The notes under the pieces were generated by a model. That model did not search any database. It saw only the letters and a program-made list of their open reading frames with translations, and was not told where the DNA came from. The position numbers were made by a program, and so were the translations under genes. From Hymenobacter siberiensis (GTDB taxonomy: Bacteria > Bacteroidota > Bacteroidia > Cytophagales > Hymenobacteraceae): 64,000 bases of DNA. Shown in pieces: positions 51,274 to 59,909 of this stretch (position 1 is its first letter; each line of letters starts with the position of its first letter). The stretch is from contig NZ_JAHLZY020000001.1 in assembly GCF_018967865.2 (NCBI RefSeq), positions 1,674,001 through 1,738,000 on the forward strand, in the 5' to 3' direction.

Positions 51274-51762
51274 TCACCGCCGCCGCAGCGTTACGAAGCT
51301 GAAGGCATAGGCGTGGCGCTCGTCGGCTTCGTGGCGCTCGCGGGTTTCTTCGCGCCAGTCGGTGGGGCTGAGGACGGGGAAAAAGGCATCACCCTCGAAG
51401 CTGTGGTGCACTTCGGTGAGGTAGATGACATCGGCGGCGGGCAGGGCTTCGCGGTAGATTTCGCCGCCGCCAATCACGCATACTTCCTCGTCCAGCTCGT
51501 GGGCGCGGGCCAGGGCGGCGGGCACCGAGCCGGCCGTTTCGCAGCCGGGGGCGGCCCAGCCGGGCTGGCGCGTCACCACGATGTTAGGGCGCTTGGGCAG
51601 GGCCCGCCCGAGGCTGTCGAAGGTACGGCGGCCCATCACCACGGGGTGGCCCAGGGTGAGGCGCTTGAAGTGCTGCAAATCATCGGGCAGGTGGCCCCAG
51701 GGCAGCTCACCATCTTTCCCGATGGCATTGTTTTCGGCTACGGCTACGACGAAGGAAACCAT
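51274..51762 (-). CDS. folA: Dihydrofolate reductase
   Basis: This 162-residue protein starts MVSFVVAVAENNAIGKDGELPWGHLPDDLQHF, with the substrate Asp in LPDDL. It has VVMGRRTFDSLGRALPKR and VCVIGGGEIYREALP, the NADPH-binding GGG motif. It reduces dihydrofolate to tetrahydrofolate. The neighbour fmt on the same strand uses formyl-tetrahydrofolate, so the pair forms a small one-carbon group. A family D palindrome separates them. Confidence 0.96.
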   Translation of the reverse strand: MVSFVVAVAENNAIGKDGELPWGHLPDDLQHFKRLTLGHPVVMGRRTFDSLGRALPKRPNIVVTRQPGWAAPGCETAGSVPAALARAHELDEEVCVIGGGEIYREALPAADVIYLTEVHHSFEGDAFFPVLSPTDWREETRERHEADERHAYAFSFVTLRRR

Positions 51763-51794
51763 TGGTTTTGGGGGAGGAGTTAGAATTGAACGGT

Positions 51795-51881
51795 GTAGGG
51801 GCGGAGCGACGCTCCGCCCGTCGCTGAAGGGAATCGTTGAAATGGAGCGGACGGCGGGGCGGAGCGTCGCTCCGCCCCTAC
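51795..51881. repeat. Family D palindromic element, 87 bp (GTAG...CTAC)
   Basis: GTAGGGGCGGAGCGACGCTC at the left and GAGCGTCGCTCCGCCCCTAC at the right; each arm is a hairpin (GGGCGGAGC / GCTCCGCCC). It shares its size and GTAG/CTAC ends with families B and C. Confidence 0.9.
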
Positions 51882-51885
51882 ATAC

Positions 51886-52827
51886 TTATGCTGGCAGCTT
51901 AAAGCCACGCAGCAGCTCCTGAACAGGCATCCGCTTCTTGCCCTCCAGCTGCACATCCAACAAATCAAGCCAGGCATCGGCGGCGGCTACGCGCAGATAT
52001 TTTTTGCCGTCCGAAGCCCAGGTGCCGGCCGGGGCGGCGGGGTTTTCATCACCGAAAGGCAGCGTGGCGGCGCGGAAAATCTTGATTATCCGGCCATCGG
52101 CCAGGGCTGCGAAGGCAGTGGGGATGGGGGAGAGGCCGCGCACCCAATTCACCAGCTCAGCGGCGGGGCGATTGAAATCAAGGCGGCCGGTTTCCTTCTG
52201 GAGCTTGGGCGCGGGGCGCAGGTCGGTGCTGTACGCTTGCGGGATGCTGGGCGCGGTACCGGCCGCGATGGCCTCCACCGAGCGGCGGGCCAGGGCGGCG
52301 CCCACCAGTTTGAGCTTGTCGTACACGCTGCCGAAGTCGTCCTCTGGCGCGATGGCTATTTTATCCTGGAAAATGAGGTCGCCGGTATCAATTTCGTGGC
52401 GAAGGAAGAAGGACGTGACGCCCGTTTCCTGGTCGCCGTGCATCAGCGCCCAGTTGATGGGGGCCGCGCCCCGGTACTGCGGCAGCAGCGAGCCGTGAAT
52501 GTTGATGGAGCCCAGCCGGGGCATATCCCACACGGCTTCGGGCAGCATGCGGAAGGCGACCACCACCTGTAAATCGGCGGTGTAGGATTTCAGCTCGGCC
52601 TGAAACTCGGGTGCTTTCAGGTTGGTGGGCTGGAGCACGGGCAGGCCGTGGGCTTCGGCGGCCTGTTTCACGGCCGAGGCCTGCAGCTGCCGCCCGCGCC
52701 CGGCCGGCCGGTCGGGAGCCGTGACGATGGCCACCACCTGCCCGCCGGGCCAGGCCAGCAGGCTTTCGAGGGTGGGCACGGCAAAATCAGGGGTGCCCAT
52801 GAAAACCAGGCGCAGGGGAGTATTCAT
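51886..52827 (-). CDS. fmt: Methionyl-tRNA formyltransferase
   Basis: This 313-residue protein starts at MNTPLRLVFMGTPDFAVPTL. It has the typical TAPDRPAGRGRQLQ loop, the formyltransferase site SINIHGSLLPQYRGAAPINWALMHGDQETGVTSFF (Asn-Ile-His-Gly-Ser-Leu-Leu-Pro), and a C-terminal OB-like domain. It formylates initiator Met-tRNA. The mRNA start may be close to the ATG (TTTCTTTG precedes it on the minus strand). Confidence 0.96.
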   Translation of the reverse strand: MNTPLRLVFMGTPDFAVPTLESLLAWPGGQVVAIVTAPDRPAGRGRQLQASAVKQAAEAHGLPVLQPTNLKAPEFQAELKSYTADLQVVVAFRMLPEAVWDMPRLGSINIHGSLLPQYRGAAPINWALMHGDQETGVTSFFLRHEIDTGDLIFQDKIAIAPEDDFGSVYDKLKLVGAALARRSVEAIAAGTAPSIPQAYSTDLRPAPKLQKETGRLDFNRPAAELVNWVRGLSPIPTAFAALADGRIIKIFRAATLPFGDENPAAPAGTWASDGKKYLRVAAADAWLDLLDVQLEGKKRMPVQELLRGFKLPA

Positions 52828-52872
52828 GGTGCAAAGAAAACGCCGAATGGCCACAACGCGCAGGAGCCATTC

Positions 52873-54096
52873 CTACCGCTCCGGGTACAGCAGGTATTTC
52901 TTGCGCAGCGCCTTGAACTTGTTCAGCCCCGGTGCCCATGAGGCGCGGATTTCTGCCTCCGTCTTACCCGCGATAATCTGCTCGCGCATGCTATTCGTGC
53001 CGGATAACTCCTCGAAATACTTTCCGAAAAAATGGGCCTTGTCAGTACTCTGCTGATAAAAATCGAGCAGATAGCTCAGCACCAGGCCGCCCGACGCGGC
53101 GCGGGTGGGCACACCGGCCAGGTTGAGGCCGTGGCAGACCTGGCCCTTTAGGGGCGGGCTGGGCGAGCCGGCATTGGGAGCGGGCGTGAAGGTGTAGGGC
53201 CGCGTGGCCGGTTGCGTGGGGCTGCCAATCACCTCAAACGGCGTGCTGGTGCCGCGCCCCACGCTCACGTTGGTGCCCTCAAACAGGCAGATGCTGGGGT
53301 AGAGGGCCACGGCGTGGGCGGTGGGCAGGTTGGGCGACGGGGCAATGGGTAGCGCGTAGGCCGTGGCGTGGGTGTAGCCGGCCGCCAGCGGTACCACCGT
53401 GAGGGCGCACTTTTTGCCTCCGGCCAGCCATTTTTCGCCGTTAATCATCGTGGCCAATTCGCCCACCGTGAGGCCGTGGGCAATGGGCAGCGGGTCGAGG
53501 CCGACAAAGGATTTGTGGGCCGGCTCCAGGATGGGGCCGTCCACGAGGTCGGCGTTGGGGTTGGGGCGGTCGAGCACGATGACGGTTTTACCCTGCTCGG
53601 CGGCTGCTTCCATCACGTAGTGCAGTGTGCTGATGAAGGTGTAGAAACGCGCCCCCACGTCCTGAATATCGAAAATTAGCACGTCCACGTCGGCCAGCAT
53701 TTCGGGAGTGGGCTTCTTGGTTTTGCCGTATACCGAGCGTACGGGCACACCGCTGCGGGCATCGCGGCCGTCGGTGATGGTGGCCCCATCGGCCTCCTCG
53801 CCCCGGAAGCCGTGCTCGGGGGCGAAGATGGCCGTCACATTTATGCCCCGGGCCCGCAGCGTATCCACGAGGTAGGCGCGGCCCACGCGCGAGGTCTGGT
53901 TGATGACCAGGCCCACGCGCTTGCCCTGCAGCTGCGGGAGGTATTTTTCCAGGCGCTCGGCTCCCACGGTGAGCGCGGCAACGCGGGGCGGGGTACTCAA
54001 CGTATGCGGCGTGGCCGGTGCTGCCGGGCGGGCGGTGCTGCAAGCCGGCAGGGCCAGCAGCATCGACAAGGTGATTTTAACGGATAACCCAATCAT
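52873..54096 (-). CDS. DUF1343 / NamZ-type exo-beta-N-acetylmuramidase (GH171), lipoprotein
   Basis: This 407-residue protein has a lipoprotein signal (LPACS at about residue 16). Family blocks are GKRVGLVINQTSRVG, IFAPEHGFRGEEADGA, DVLIFDIQDVGARFYTFIST, VLDRPNPN and FEGTNVSVGRGTSTPFEVIGSP. NamZ enzymes remove terminal MurNAc in peptidoglycan recycling; the specific activity here is from family knowledge. It is convergent with nothing and divergent from the LolE-like gene. Confidence 0.9.
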   Translation of the reverse strand: MIGLSVKITLSMLLALPACSTARPAAPATPHTLSTPPRVAALTVGAERLEKYLPQLQGKRVGLVINQTSRVGRAYLVDTLRARGINVTAIFAPEHGFRGEEADGATITDGRDARSGVPVRSVYGKTKKPTPEMLADVDVLIFDIQDVGARFYTFISTLHYVMEAAAEQGKTVIVLDRPNPNADLVDGPILEPAHKSFVGLDPLPIAHGLTVGELATMINGEKWLAGGKKCALTVVPLAAGYTHATAYALPIAPSPNLPTAHAVALYPSICLFEGTNVSVGRGTSTPFEVIGSPTQPATRPYTFTPAPNAGSPSPPLKGQVCHGLNLAGVPTRAASGGLVLSYLLDFYQQSTDKAHFFGKYFEELSGTNSMREQIIAGKTEAEIRASWAPGLNKFKALRKKYLLYPER

Positions 54097-54206
54097 TAAA
54101 CAGTGCGAAAAAGGCGAAAAAACAGAACCCGGTTTGGGACCCGGCCGGGCCTTGAAGCCGGGAGCGCGGCTGGTACCGGTTCAAAACGTAGCTTTACGGC
54201 CGAACA

Positions 54207-55430
54207 ATGAATGTCTCCCGCTACATTTCGCAGAAGATTGACGGGGGAGCCGATTCCGGCTCCTTCACCGCGTCGGTCACAAAAATAGCCATCATCAGCA
54301 TTGCCATGGGCTTGGCGGTGATGGTGGTGTCGTTTGCCATCCTGCAAGGGTTTCGCAACGAAATTCAGAATAAAATCTTCTCCTTCGGCGCGCACCTCCA
54401 GATTTCGCGCTACGACACCAACAACTCGCTCGAAGTAGCCCCCATCGCCGGCCCCAAGCTGGTGAAGCAGCTCCACGCGTTTCCCGAGGTAAAATTCACG
54501 CAGCCCTACGCCGTCAAAACGGCCATCATCAAAACCAAAGATGAAGTGCTGGGCGTGGTGCTCAAGGGCATTGCCGAAACCGACGGCCTGTCGCCCATGC
54601 GCGAGAACTTGGTGGCCGGCAAATTCCTCAGCTTTCCCGACTCTGCGGCCAGCGATGATGTGCTGATTTCGCGCAAAGTGGCCGATAAGCTGCGTCTCGC
54701 GGTGGGTGAAAAAGCGCTGTTCTACTTCATTCAGAATCCGCCCCGCATCCGGCAGTTTCGCGTCAGCGGCATCTATTCCACCGGCCTCGATGAGTTTGAC
54801 GAGGTGTACGTCATCGGCGACATTCGCCAGATTCGGGAGTTGAACTCGCCGGCCTGGCCCGACTCGCTGGTGGGCGGTATGGAAGTGGTGCTCAAGGACT
54901 TCAAAACACTCGATAAAACCGCTGATAATTTCTACGAGCGCCTGCCCTACGACCTCAAAATCGACAAAATAACGGAGCAGTACGCCCAGCTTTTCGACTG
55001 GCTGCAGTTGCTCAACCGCAACGTTATTATCTTCCTGCTCCTAATCATTTTCGTGGCCACATTCAATATGGTGGCCACCATTTTTATCATGATTCTGGAG
55101 CGCACCAACATGATTGGCATCCTGAAAGCGCTGGGGGCCACGGACAACCAGATTCGGCGGATGTTCTTCTTCCGGGGCATCTCGCTCACGGTACGCGGCA
55201 TGCTCATCGGCAACCTTGTGGCCGTGGGCTTCTGCGCCATCCAGTATTATTTCAAAGTCATTCCCCTCGACCCCGAGAACTACTACATGGACCGCGTGCC
55301 GATTTCCTGGGACCCCAAAATGCTCATCCTGTTGAACGTGGCCACCTTCGCCGCCTCGCTGCTGGCCGTGCTGATTCCCACGTACTTGATTTCGCGGATT
55401 AAGCCCGTGGTGGCCATTAAGTTCGACTGA
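54207..55430 (+). CDS. LolC/LolE-like ABC transporter permease (FtsX family)
   Basis: This 407-residue protein starts MNVSRYISQKIDGGADSGSF. It has four membrane helices: one near residue 30 (IAIISIAMGLAVMVVSFAIL), then a large periplasmic domain, then three near the C terminus with the FtsX core (IFVATFNMVATIFIMILERTNMIGILKALGA). It probably takes part in lipoprotein release to the outer membrane or export of a peptide. No ATPase gene is adjacent. The stop codon TGA is the first codon of a family G element. Confidence 0.88.
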   Translation: MNVSRYISQKIDGGADSGSFTASVTKIAIISIAMGLAVMVVSFAILQGFRNEIQNKIFSFGAHLQISRYDTNNSLEVAPIAGPKLVKQLHAFPEVKFTQPYAVKTAIIKTKDEVLGVVLKGIAETDGLSPMRENLVAGKFLSFPDSAASDDVLISRKVADKLRLAVGEKALFYFIQNPPRIRQFRVSGIYSTGLDEFDEVYVIGDIRQIRELNSPAWPDSLVGGMEVVLKDFKTLDKTADNFYERLPYDLKIDKITEQYAQLFDWLQLLNRNVIIFLLLIIFVATFNMVATIFIMILERTNMIGILKALGATDNQIRRMFFFRGISLTVRGMLIGNLVAVGFCAIQYYFKVIPLDPENYYMDRVPISWDPKMLILLNVATFAASLLAVLIPTYLISRIKPVVAIKFD

Positions 55431-55595
55431 CCACGGATTTAAACGGATTTCACGGATTTTGCAGTCGATTATTGGCTGCTGCCCAACAGAAAAGGCTTGC
55501 CACCCGGCAAGCCTTTTCTGTTGGGTTCCTGTTGGTTTTGGCTGGCTATTTGGTTGGCTACAAAATCCGTTTAAATCCGTGCCAATCCGTGGTCA
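55428..55595. repeat. Family G element, second copy
   Basis: It begins TGACCACGGATTTAAACGG and ends CCGTGCCAATCCGTGGTCA. The centre has AAAAGGCTTGCCA / GGCAAGCCTTTT, a bidirectional terminator. The outer TGA and TCA are the stop codons of the two convergent genes on either side. Its length is nearly identical to the copy at 35537-35704. Confidence 0.92.
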
Positions 55596-56279
55596 GATAT
55601 ACCGGCTGCGCAGCACCAGATTCGGGTCAGGGCACAGGGCCGCCCATGCTTCCCGCTCGCTAGGCCGCGCCACGCCGGGAAAGTCGCCCACCCGGCCCTG
55701 CATATCGGCCATGAGCTGAAAGTGCAGGTGCGCCGGCCAGTCGCCATTCTCCGGGAAAGGGCCGACGATGGCAAATGCTTCGCCTTTTTGCAGTACCTGG
55801 CCCACGCGCAGCGCCTGCCACTCGGCGCGGCTGAGGTGGCCGTAGAGGCTGTAGAAAACCGTCCCTTCCAGTTCGTGCTGCAGGATGACGGTGGGGCCGT
55901 AGTCGCCGAAATTATCATTGTCGGCCAGGCTGTGGACCGTGGCTGGCAGCGGGGCCAGTACTGGTGTGCCGGCCGGTAGCCATACATCCACGCCCAGGTG
56001 CAGGGAGCGGGGCTCCTCGGCCGCACCCGGCCCAAAATGGGTGCTGCGGCGGTAGATAACCCGGTTTTCGAGGTAGCCACCGATGCCAATGGTGGCGTTT
56101 TTCTCGGCCAGTATGGTATTCACGAGCTGGTCGAAGGCGGCAGTGTCGCGCAGGTCGGCGCTGGTTATCTGGGGGTTATTGGCGGTGAAATCGAGGCGGG
56201 CGACGGCGGGGTCGTTGAGGTCGACGGGCAGTACAGGGCCAAAGCTGGCCTGGTGACGTTGGAGCAGGGTGGAGAGCAA
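55593..56279 (-). CDS. M23-type peptidoglycan metallopeptidase
   Basis: This 228-residue protein has the M23 core: the zinc ligands of HLGVDVWLPAGTPVLAPLPAT (His and Asp), then FYSLYGHLSRAEW and PAHLHFQLM. No signal peptide is visible, so it may be cytoplasmic or use another route; such soluble M23 proteins are often found alone or fused to aminotransferases. The stop codon lies in a family G element. Confidence 0.82.
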   Translation of the reverse strand: MLSTLLQRHQASFGPVLPVDLNDPAVARLDFTANNPQITSADLRDTAAFDQLVNTILAEKNATIGIGGYLENRVIYRRSTHFGPGAAEEPRSLHLGVDVWLPAGTPVLAPLPATVHSLADNDNFGDYGPTVILQHELEGTVFYSLYGHLSRAEWQALRVGQVLQKGEAFAIVGPFPENGDWPAHLHFQLMADMQGRVGDFPGVARPSEREAWAALCPDPNLVLRSRYI

Positions 56280-56354
56280 GCGCTGAAAGACTAAAAAACG
56301 TGAAACAACAAAGGAAAACGGCCCGTCCGCAAACCCGTAATATGGCTGGCAAGT

Positions 56355-56362
56355 TACCTTTG
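56355..56362 (+). promoter_or_regulatory. Possible -7 element for the ferredoxin reductase gene
   Basis: TACCTTTG fits TAnnTTTG, 114 bp before the chosen start codon. No TTG is found at the usual distance. Confidence 0.35.
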
Positions 56363-56475
56363 CCGGTGGGCCGGTGGGAATGTTTTTATCATCCGGTCCG
56401 CATTTCTGTTACCGCTTTACCGCGAACGAGCGCGCCGCCCCGTGGCCCCTCGTTTCCATTCGCTCATCTCGCTCA

Positions 56476-57576
56476 ATGTACCATACCCTCACCGTCGTTG
56501 CCCTCACCCAGGAAACCGCCGATTCTGTCACCATTCACCTGGAGCGGCCCGACCGGGCGCCCATCGCCAGCCGTCCCGGCCAGTTTCTGACGCTTATCGT
56601 GCCCTGCGGGCCGGGCGGCAAAAAGGAGCGCCGGGCCTACTCGCTCAGCAGCACGCCCACGGAGGCCCCGCGCCTGTCCGTGACGGTGAAGCGCGTGGTG
56701 GGCGGCCTGGTGAGTAACTATTTGCTTGATACCGTGAAAGTAGGCCAGGAAATAGAGGTAATGGAACCGCTCGGCAATTTCACCCTCAGCCCCAGCCCCA
56801 AGGCGGCCCGCTCGCTGGTGCTCATCGGGGCCGGCTCGGGCATCACGCCACTCATGTCGATGCTGAAAGCCGTGGTAGCGGCCGAGCCCCAGAGCTACGT
56901 GCTGCTGATTTATGGCAACCGCAACGAGGAATCTGTGATTTTTCAGCAGCAGCTTGCCGACATCGAAGCCCGCTCCAATGGCCACCTGCAGGTAGAGCAC
57001 GTGTATAGCCAGCCCCTGCAGCCCATGGCGCCGCACCGCCACACCGGCCGGGTAAACCGCACCATGCTCCTGCGCATTCTGGAGCAGCGCCACCAGTTTC
57101 CGGCCGAGCAGGCCGAATACTTCATGTGCGGCCCCGAGGGCCTGATGGCCGAAGCCCAGGCCGCCCTCAGCCTGCTGAACGTGCCTGAGGCCCGCATTCG
57201 CCGCGAAAGCTTCGTGGCCAGCGCCGACACCGCCGAGCTGGCCGCCGCCCAGCCCAGCGGCCACGGCGACGTATCGGCCCGCCCCGATGATAAGATAAAG
57301 AACACCCGCACCGTCACCATTCAGTACGAAGGCAGCGAGTACCTCATCGAAGTGCCCGCCGGCAAAACTATTCTCGATACTGCTCTCGACCAGGATATTG
57401 ACCTGCCGTATTCGTGCCAGGCCGGCCTTTGCACCGCCTGCCGGGGCAAGTGCCTGAGTGGCAAAGTACACCTCGACGAGCGCGAAGGCCTCTCCGATTC
57501 GGAGCTGAAGCAGGGCTATGTGCTCACCTGCGTAGGCCACCCAATGACGGATGATGTGGTGATTGAAATAGGGTAG
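56476..57576 (+). CDS. PaaE-like ferredoxin--NAD(P)H reductase with C-terminal 2Fe-2S domain
   Basis: This 366-residue protein starts at MYHTLTVVALTQETADSV. The FAD-binding part has RRAYSLSSTPTE. The NAD-binding part has LVLIGAGSGITPLMSMLKAV and CGPEGLMAEAQ. The plant-type [2Fe-2S] domain has LPYSCQAGLCTACRGKC and VLTCVGHP. It transfers electrons from NAD(P)H to a monooxygenase or desaturase. No phenylacetate genes are near, so the partner is unknown. The upstream extension to 56374 lacks family similarity. Confidence 0.9.
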   Translation: MYHTLTVVALTQETADSVTIHLERPDRAPIASRPGQFLTLIVPCGPGGKKERRAYSLSSTPTEAPRLSVTVKRVVGGLVSNYLLDTVKVGQEIEVMEPLGNFTLSPSPKAARSLVLIGAGSGITPLMSMLKAVVAAEPQSYVLLIYGNRNEESVIFQQQLADIEARSNGHLQVEHVYSQPLQPMAPHRHTGRVNRTMLLRILEQRHQFPAEQAEYFMCGPEGLMAEAQAALSLLNVPEARIRRESFVASADTAELAAAQPSGHGDVSARPDDKIKNTRTVTIQYEGSEYLIEVPAGKTILDTALDQDIDLPYSCQAGLCTACRGKCLSGKVHLDEREGLSDSELKQGYVLTCVGHPMTDDVVIEIG

Positions 57577-57592
57577 AAGGCAAAGTAGGAAC

Positions 57593-57716
57593 GTCATGCT
57601 GAGCGCAGTCGAAGCATCTTGCGTGCCACCACTAATCCTTTTTAACCGAAGGTCGGCATAGCCAACAATTGAATTACTACTCCCACGCGAGATGCTTCGA
57701 CTGCGCTCAGCATGAC
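57593..57716. repeat. Family E element with two inverted copies, 124 bp
   Basis: GTCATGCTGAGCGCAGTCGA (57593) is inverted at 57690-57716 (TCGACTGCGCTCAGCATGAC). It lies between two genes on the same strand. Confidence 0.85.
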
Positions 57717-57818
57717 AGACGCGAGCCACCCTTAAAAAAATAGTCCGGCCCGGCGTTTGTTGCCGCAAGTGAAGGTTACTAAAGCTTATCCTGGATTTCG
57801 TTCTACTATACTTGTAAT

Positions 57819-59561
57819 ATGATGCTTCTTGCTGAACCTACCGCCGAGTCGGCTACCAATACGAGCCGGCCGCCCCGCCACTATTTGCCCGAGGACTTTA
57901 TCGTGACCGACTGGGCCACGATTGAGCCCTTCTTCCAGGAATTGCAGGCTCGGCCGGTGCACACGCCCGCCGAGCTGGAGCGCTGGCTGCTCGACCGCTC
58001 CGAGCTGGAATCGGCGTTGAGCGAAGACCTCGCCTGGCGCTACATCCACATGACCTGCGACACGCAGGACCCGGCGCGCTCCGAAGCCTTTCAGTATTTC
58101 GTGAACGAAGTGGAGCCGCTGGTGGCTCCCTACGACCACGCCCTCAACGAAAAGATGCTGGCCTCGCCGCACCTGGCCGGGCTGGATGAAGGCCGCTACG
58201 GCGTGTTTCTGCGCTCGGTACGCCGCGCTTCGGAAATTTATCGGGCCGAAAACATCCCGCTCAAAACCGACATCAGCACCAAGCAGCAGCAGTACGCCGC
58301 CACGGTGGGGGCCATGAACGTGACCCTCGACGGCTACGACCTGACCCTGCCCCAGGCTGCCGACCGCCTCAAGAACCCCGACCGGGCCGTGCGCGAAACG
58401 GCCTGGCGCGCCATTCAGGCCCGCCGCCTGCAGGACGCCAAGCCCCTCGACCAGCTCTTCACCGAACTCATCGGCCTGCGCCACCAGGTGGCACTGAATG
58501 CCGGTTTCGCCAACTTCCGCGACTATATGTTTGCCGCCCTGGGCCGGTTCGACTACACGCCGCAGGACTGTTTCAACTTCCACGCCGCCATCCGCGAAAC
58601 GGTGGTGCCGCTGATTGACGATTTCGACCTGGAGCGCCGCCAGGACCTGAACCTGCCTGCCCTGCGCCCCTGGGACCTCGACGTGGACCCCAGCGGCCAG
58701 CCCCCGCTGCGCCCCTTCGGCACTGGCGCGGAGCTGCTGGAAAAGACCATCACCGTCTTCGAAACGCTCGATAGCTACCTCGGCAACTGCCTGCGCACCA
58801 TGCGCCAGATGGGCCACCTCGACCTGGAAAGCCGCAAGGGCAAAGCCCCCGGCGGCTACAACTACCCGCTGGACGAAACCGGCGTACCCTTCATCTTCAT
58901 GAACGCCACGAGCTCGCTGCGCGACGTGGTGACCATGCTGCACGAAGGCGGCCACGCCGTGCACAGCTTCCTCACGCGCGGCCTGCCACTGGGAGCCGAT
59001 AAGCACCCGCCGTCCGAAGTGGCTGAGCTGGCCTCAATGAGCATGGAGCTGATGAGCATGGACCAGTGGCACGTTTTCTTCCCCAACCCGGAAGACCTGC
59101 GTCGCGCCAAGAAAACCCACCTCGAAAGTGTACTGGAAACCTTCCCGTGGGTAGCCACCATCGACAAGTTTCAGCACTGGGTGTACGAGCACCCCACGCA
59201 CACCGAAACCGAGCGCCACCAGCGTTGGGTCGAGATTTTTGACGAGTTCAACCAGCGCACCGTGGACTGGGCCGGCCTCGATAACTTCAAGCCCTACCTC
59301 TGGCAGAAGCAACTGCACCTCTACGAAGTGCCGTTCTACTACATCGAGTATGCCATGGCGCAGCTCGGGGCCATTGCCGTATGGCGCAACTTCCGCCAGA
59401 ACCCCATCGAGGGCCTGGCCGCCTACAAGCGCGCCCTGTCCCTGGGCTACACCGCGCCCATCGGCCAGATTTATGCCGCCGCCGGCATCCGCTTCGATTT
59501 CAGCACTGAGTACCTGCGCACCCTGGCCGACTTCGTGCGCGAGGAAATGGCCGCGCTGTAA
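57819..59561 (+). CDS. pepF: M3 family oligoendopeptidase
   Basis: This 580-residue protein starts at MMLLAEPTAESATNT; a second ATG follows directly. The zinc motif is HEGGHAVH in VVTMLHEGGHAVHSFL at about residue 378, with the downstream Glu in PSEVAELASMSMELM. The length and cap fit PepF-type oligoendopeptidases, which degrade peptides of about 7-17 residues in the cytoplasm. The gene is bounded downstream by a 30-bp-arm palindromic terminator. Confidence 0.93.
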   Translation: MMLLAEPTAESATNTSRPPRHYLPEDFIVTDWATIEPFFQELQARPVHTPAELERWLLDRSELESALSEDLAWRYIHMTCDTQDPARSEAFQYFVNEVEPLVAPYDHALNEKMLASPHLAGLDEGRYGVFLRSVRRASEIYRAENIPLKTDISTKQQQYAATVGAMNVTLDGYDLTLPQAADRLKNPDRAVRETAWRAIQARRLQDAKPLDQLFTELIGLRHQVALNAGFANFRDYMFAALGRFDYTPQDCFNFHAAIRETVVPLIDDFDLERRQDLNLPALRPWDLDVDPSGQPPLRPFGTGAELLEKTITVFETLDSYLGNCLRTMRQMGHLDLESRKGKAPGGYNYPLDETGVPFIFMNATSSLRDVVTMLHEGGHAVHSFLTRGLPLGADKHPPSEVAELASMSMELMSMDQWHVFFPNPEDLRRAKKTHLESVLETFPWVATIDKFQHWVYEHPTHTETERHQRWVEIFDEFNQRTVDWAGLDNFKPYLWQKQLHLYEVPFYYIEYAMAQLGAIAVWRNFRQNPIEGLAAYKRALSLGYTAPIGQIYAAAGIRFDFSTEYLRTLADFVREEMAAL

Positions 59562-59568
59562 TCCAGTC

Positions 59569-59634
59569 AGCATTTGGTTTAAAACAGAGAAGGCCGGCAA
59601 TTACGCCGGCCTTCTCTGTTTTAAACCAAATGCT
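59569..59634. terminator. Bidirectional terminator, 30-bp perfect arms
   Basis: AGCATTTGGTTTAAAACAGA...GCCGGC and its complement are separated by the loop AATTAC. It lies between the convergent peptidase and small lipoprotein genes. Confidence 0.9.
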
Positions 59635-59638
59635 ATTC

Positions 59639-59806
59639 TTACGAATTACCGCCTGGCGTCGTGCCGGAAGTAGTAGTCGGGGTTTTTGAGCCGCACTTGC
59701 CTCTGGGGCGTGGGTCGTGGTCTTTGCAGCCCTCGCACGAAGCCAGTGCGAGGCTGCTGAGGAGCAGGGCCGGCAGCAGCCGGCGGAAGAAAGTAGCGGT
59801 GTGCAT
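59639..59806 (-). CDS. Small lipoprotein (55 residues)
   Basis: The frame encodes MHTATFFRRLLPALLLSS, then LALASCEGCKDHDPRPRG and ends in TTTSGTTPGGNS. The lipobox is LASC, with the mature Cys at residue 24. The mature part is about 32 residues, Cys/Asp/Thr/Gly-rich and probably disordered. A promoter fits upstream (TTG 59876-59878, TATCTTTA 59849-59856, 19-bp spacer). The convergent terminator lies directly after the stop. The family is unknown. Confidence 0.75.
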   Translation of the reverse strand: MHTATFFRRLLPALLLSSLALASCEGCKDHDPRPRGKCGSKTPTTTSGTTPGGNS

Positions 59807-59848
59807 ATAGGCGGGGCGTTTGATGAATTGTATTGATTGCCTGAGGCT

Positions 59849-59878
59849 TAAAGATACCTGATTGCCGCTCTATATCAA
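59849..59878 (-). promoter_or_regulatory. Promoter for the small lipoprotein
   Basis: Minus-strand TTG and TATCTTTA are separated by 19 bp, one base from the TAnnTTTG consensus. Confidence 0.6.
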
Positions 59879-59909
59879 TGCTGCTCCACTTGAATAGTGA
59901 GCCTCCGGC

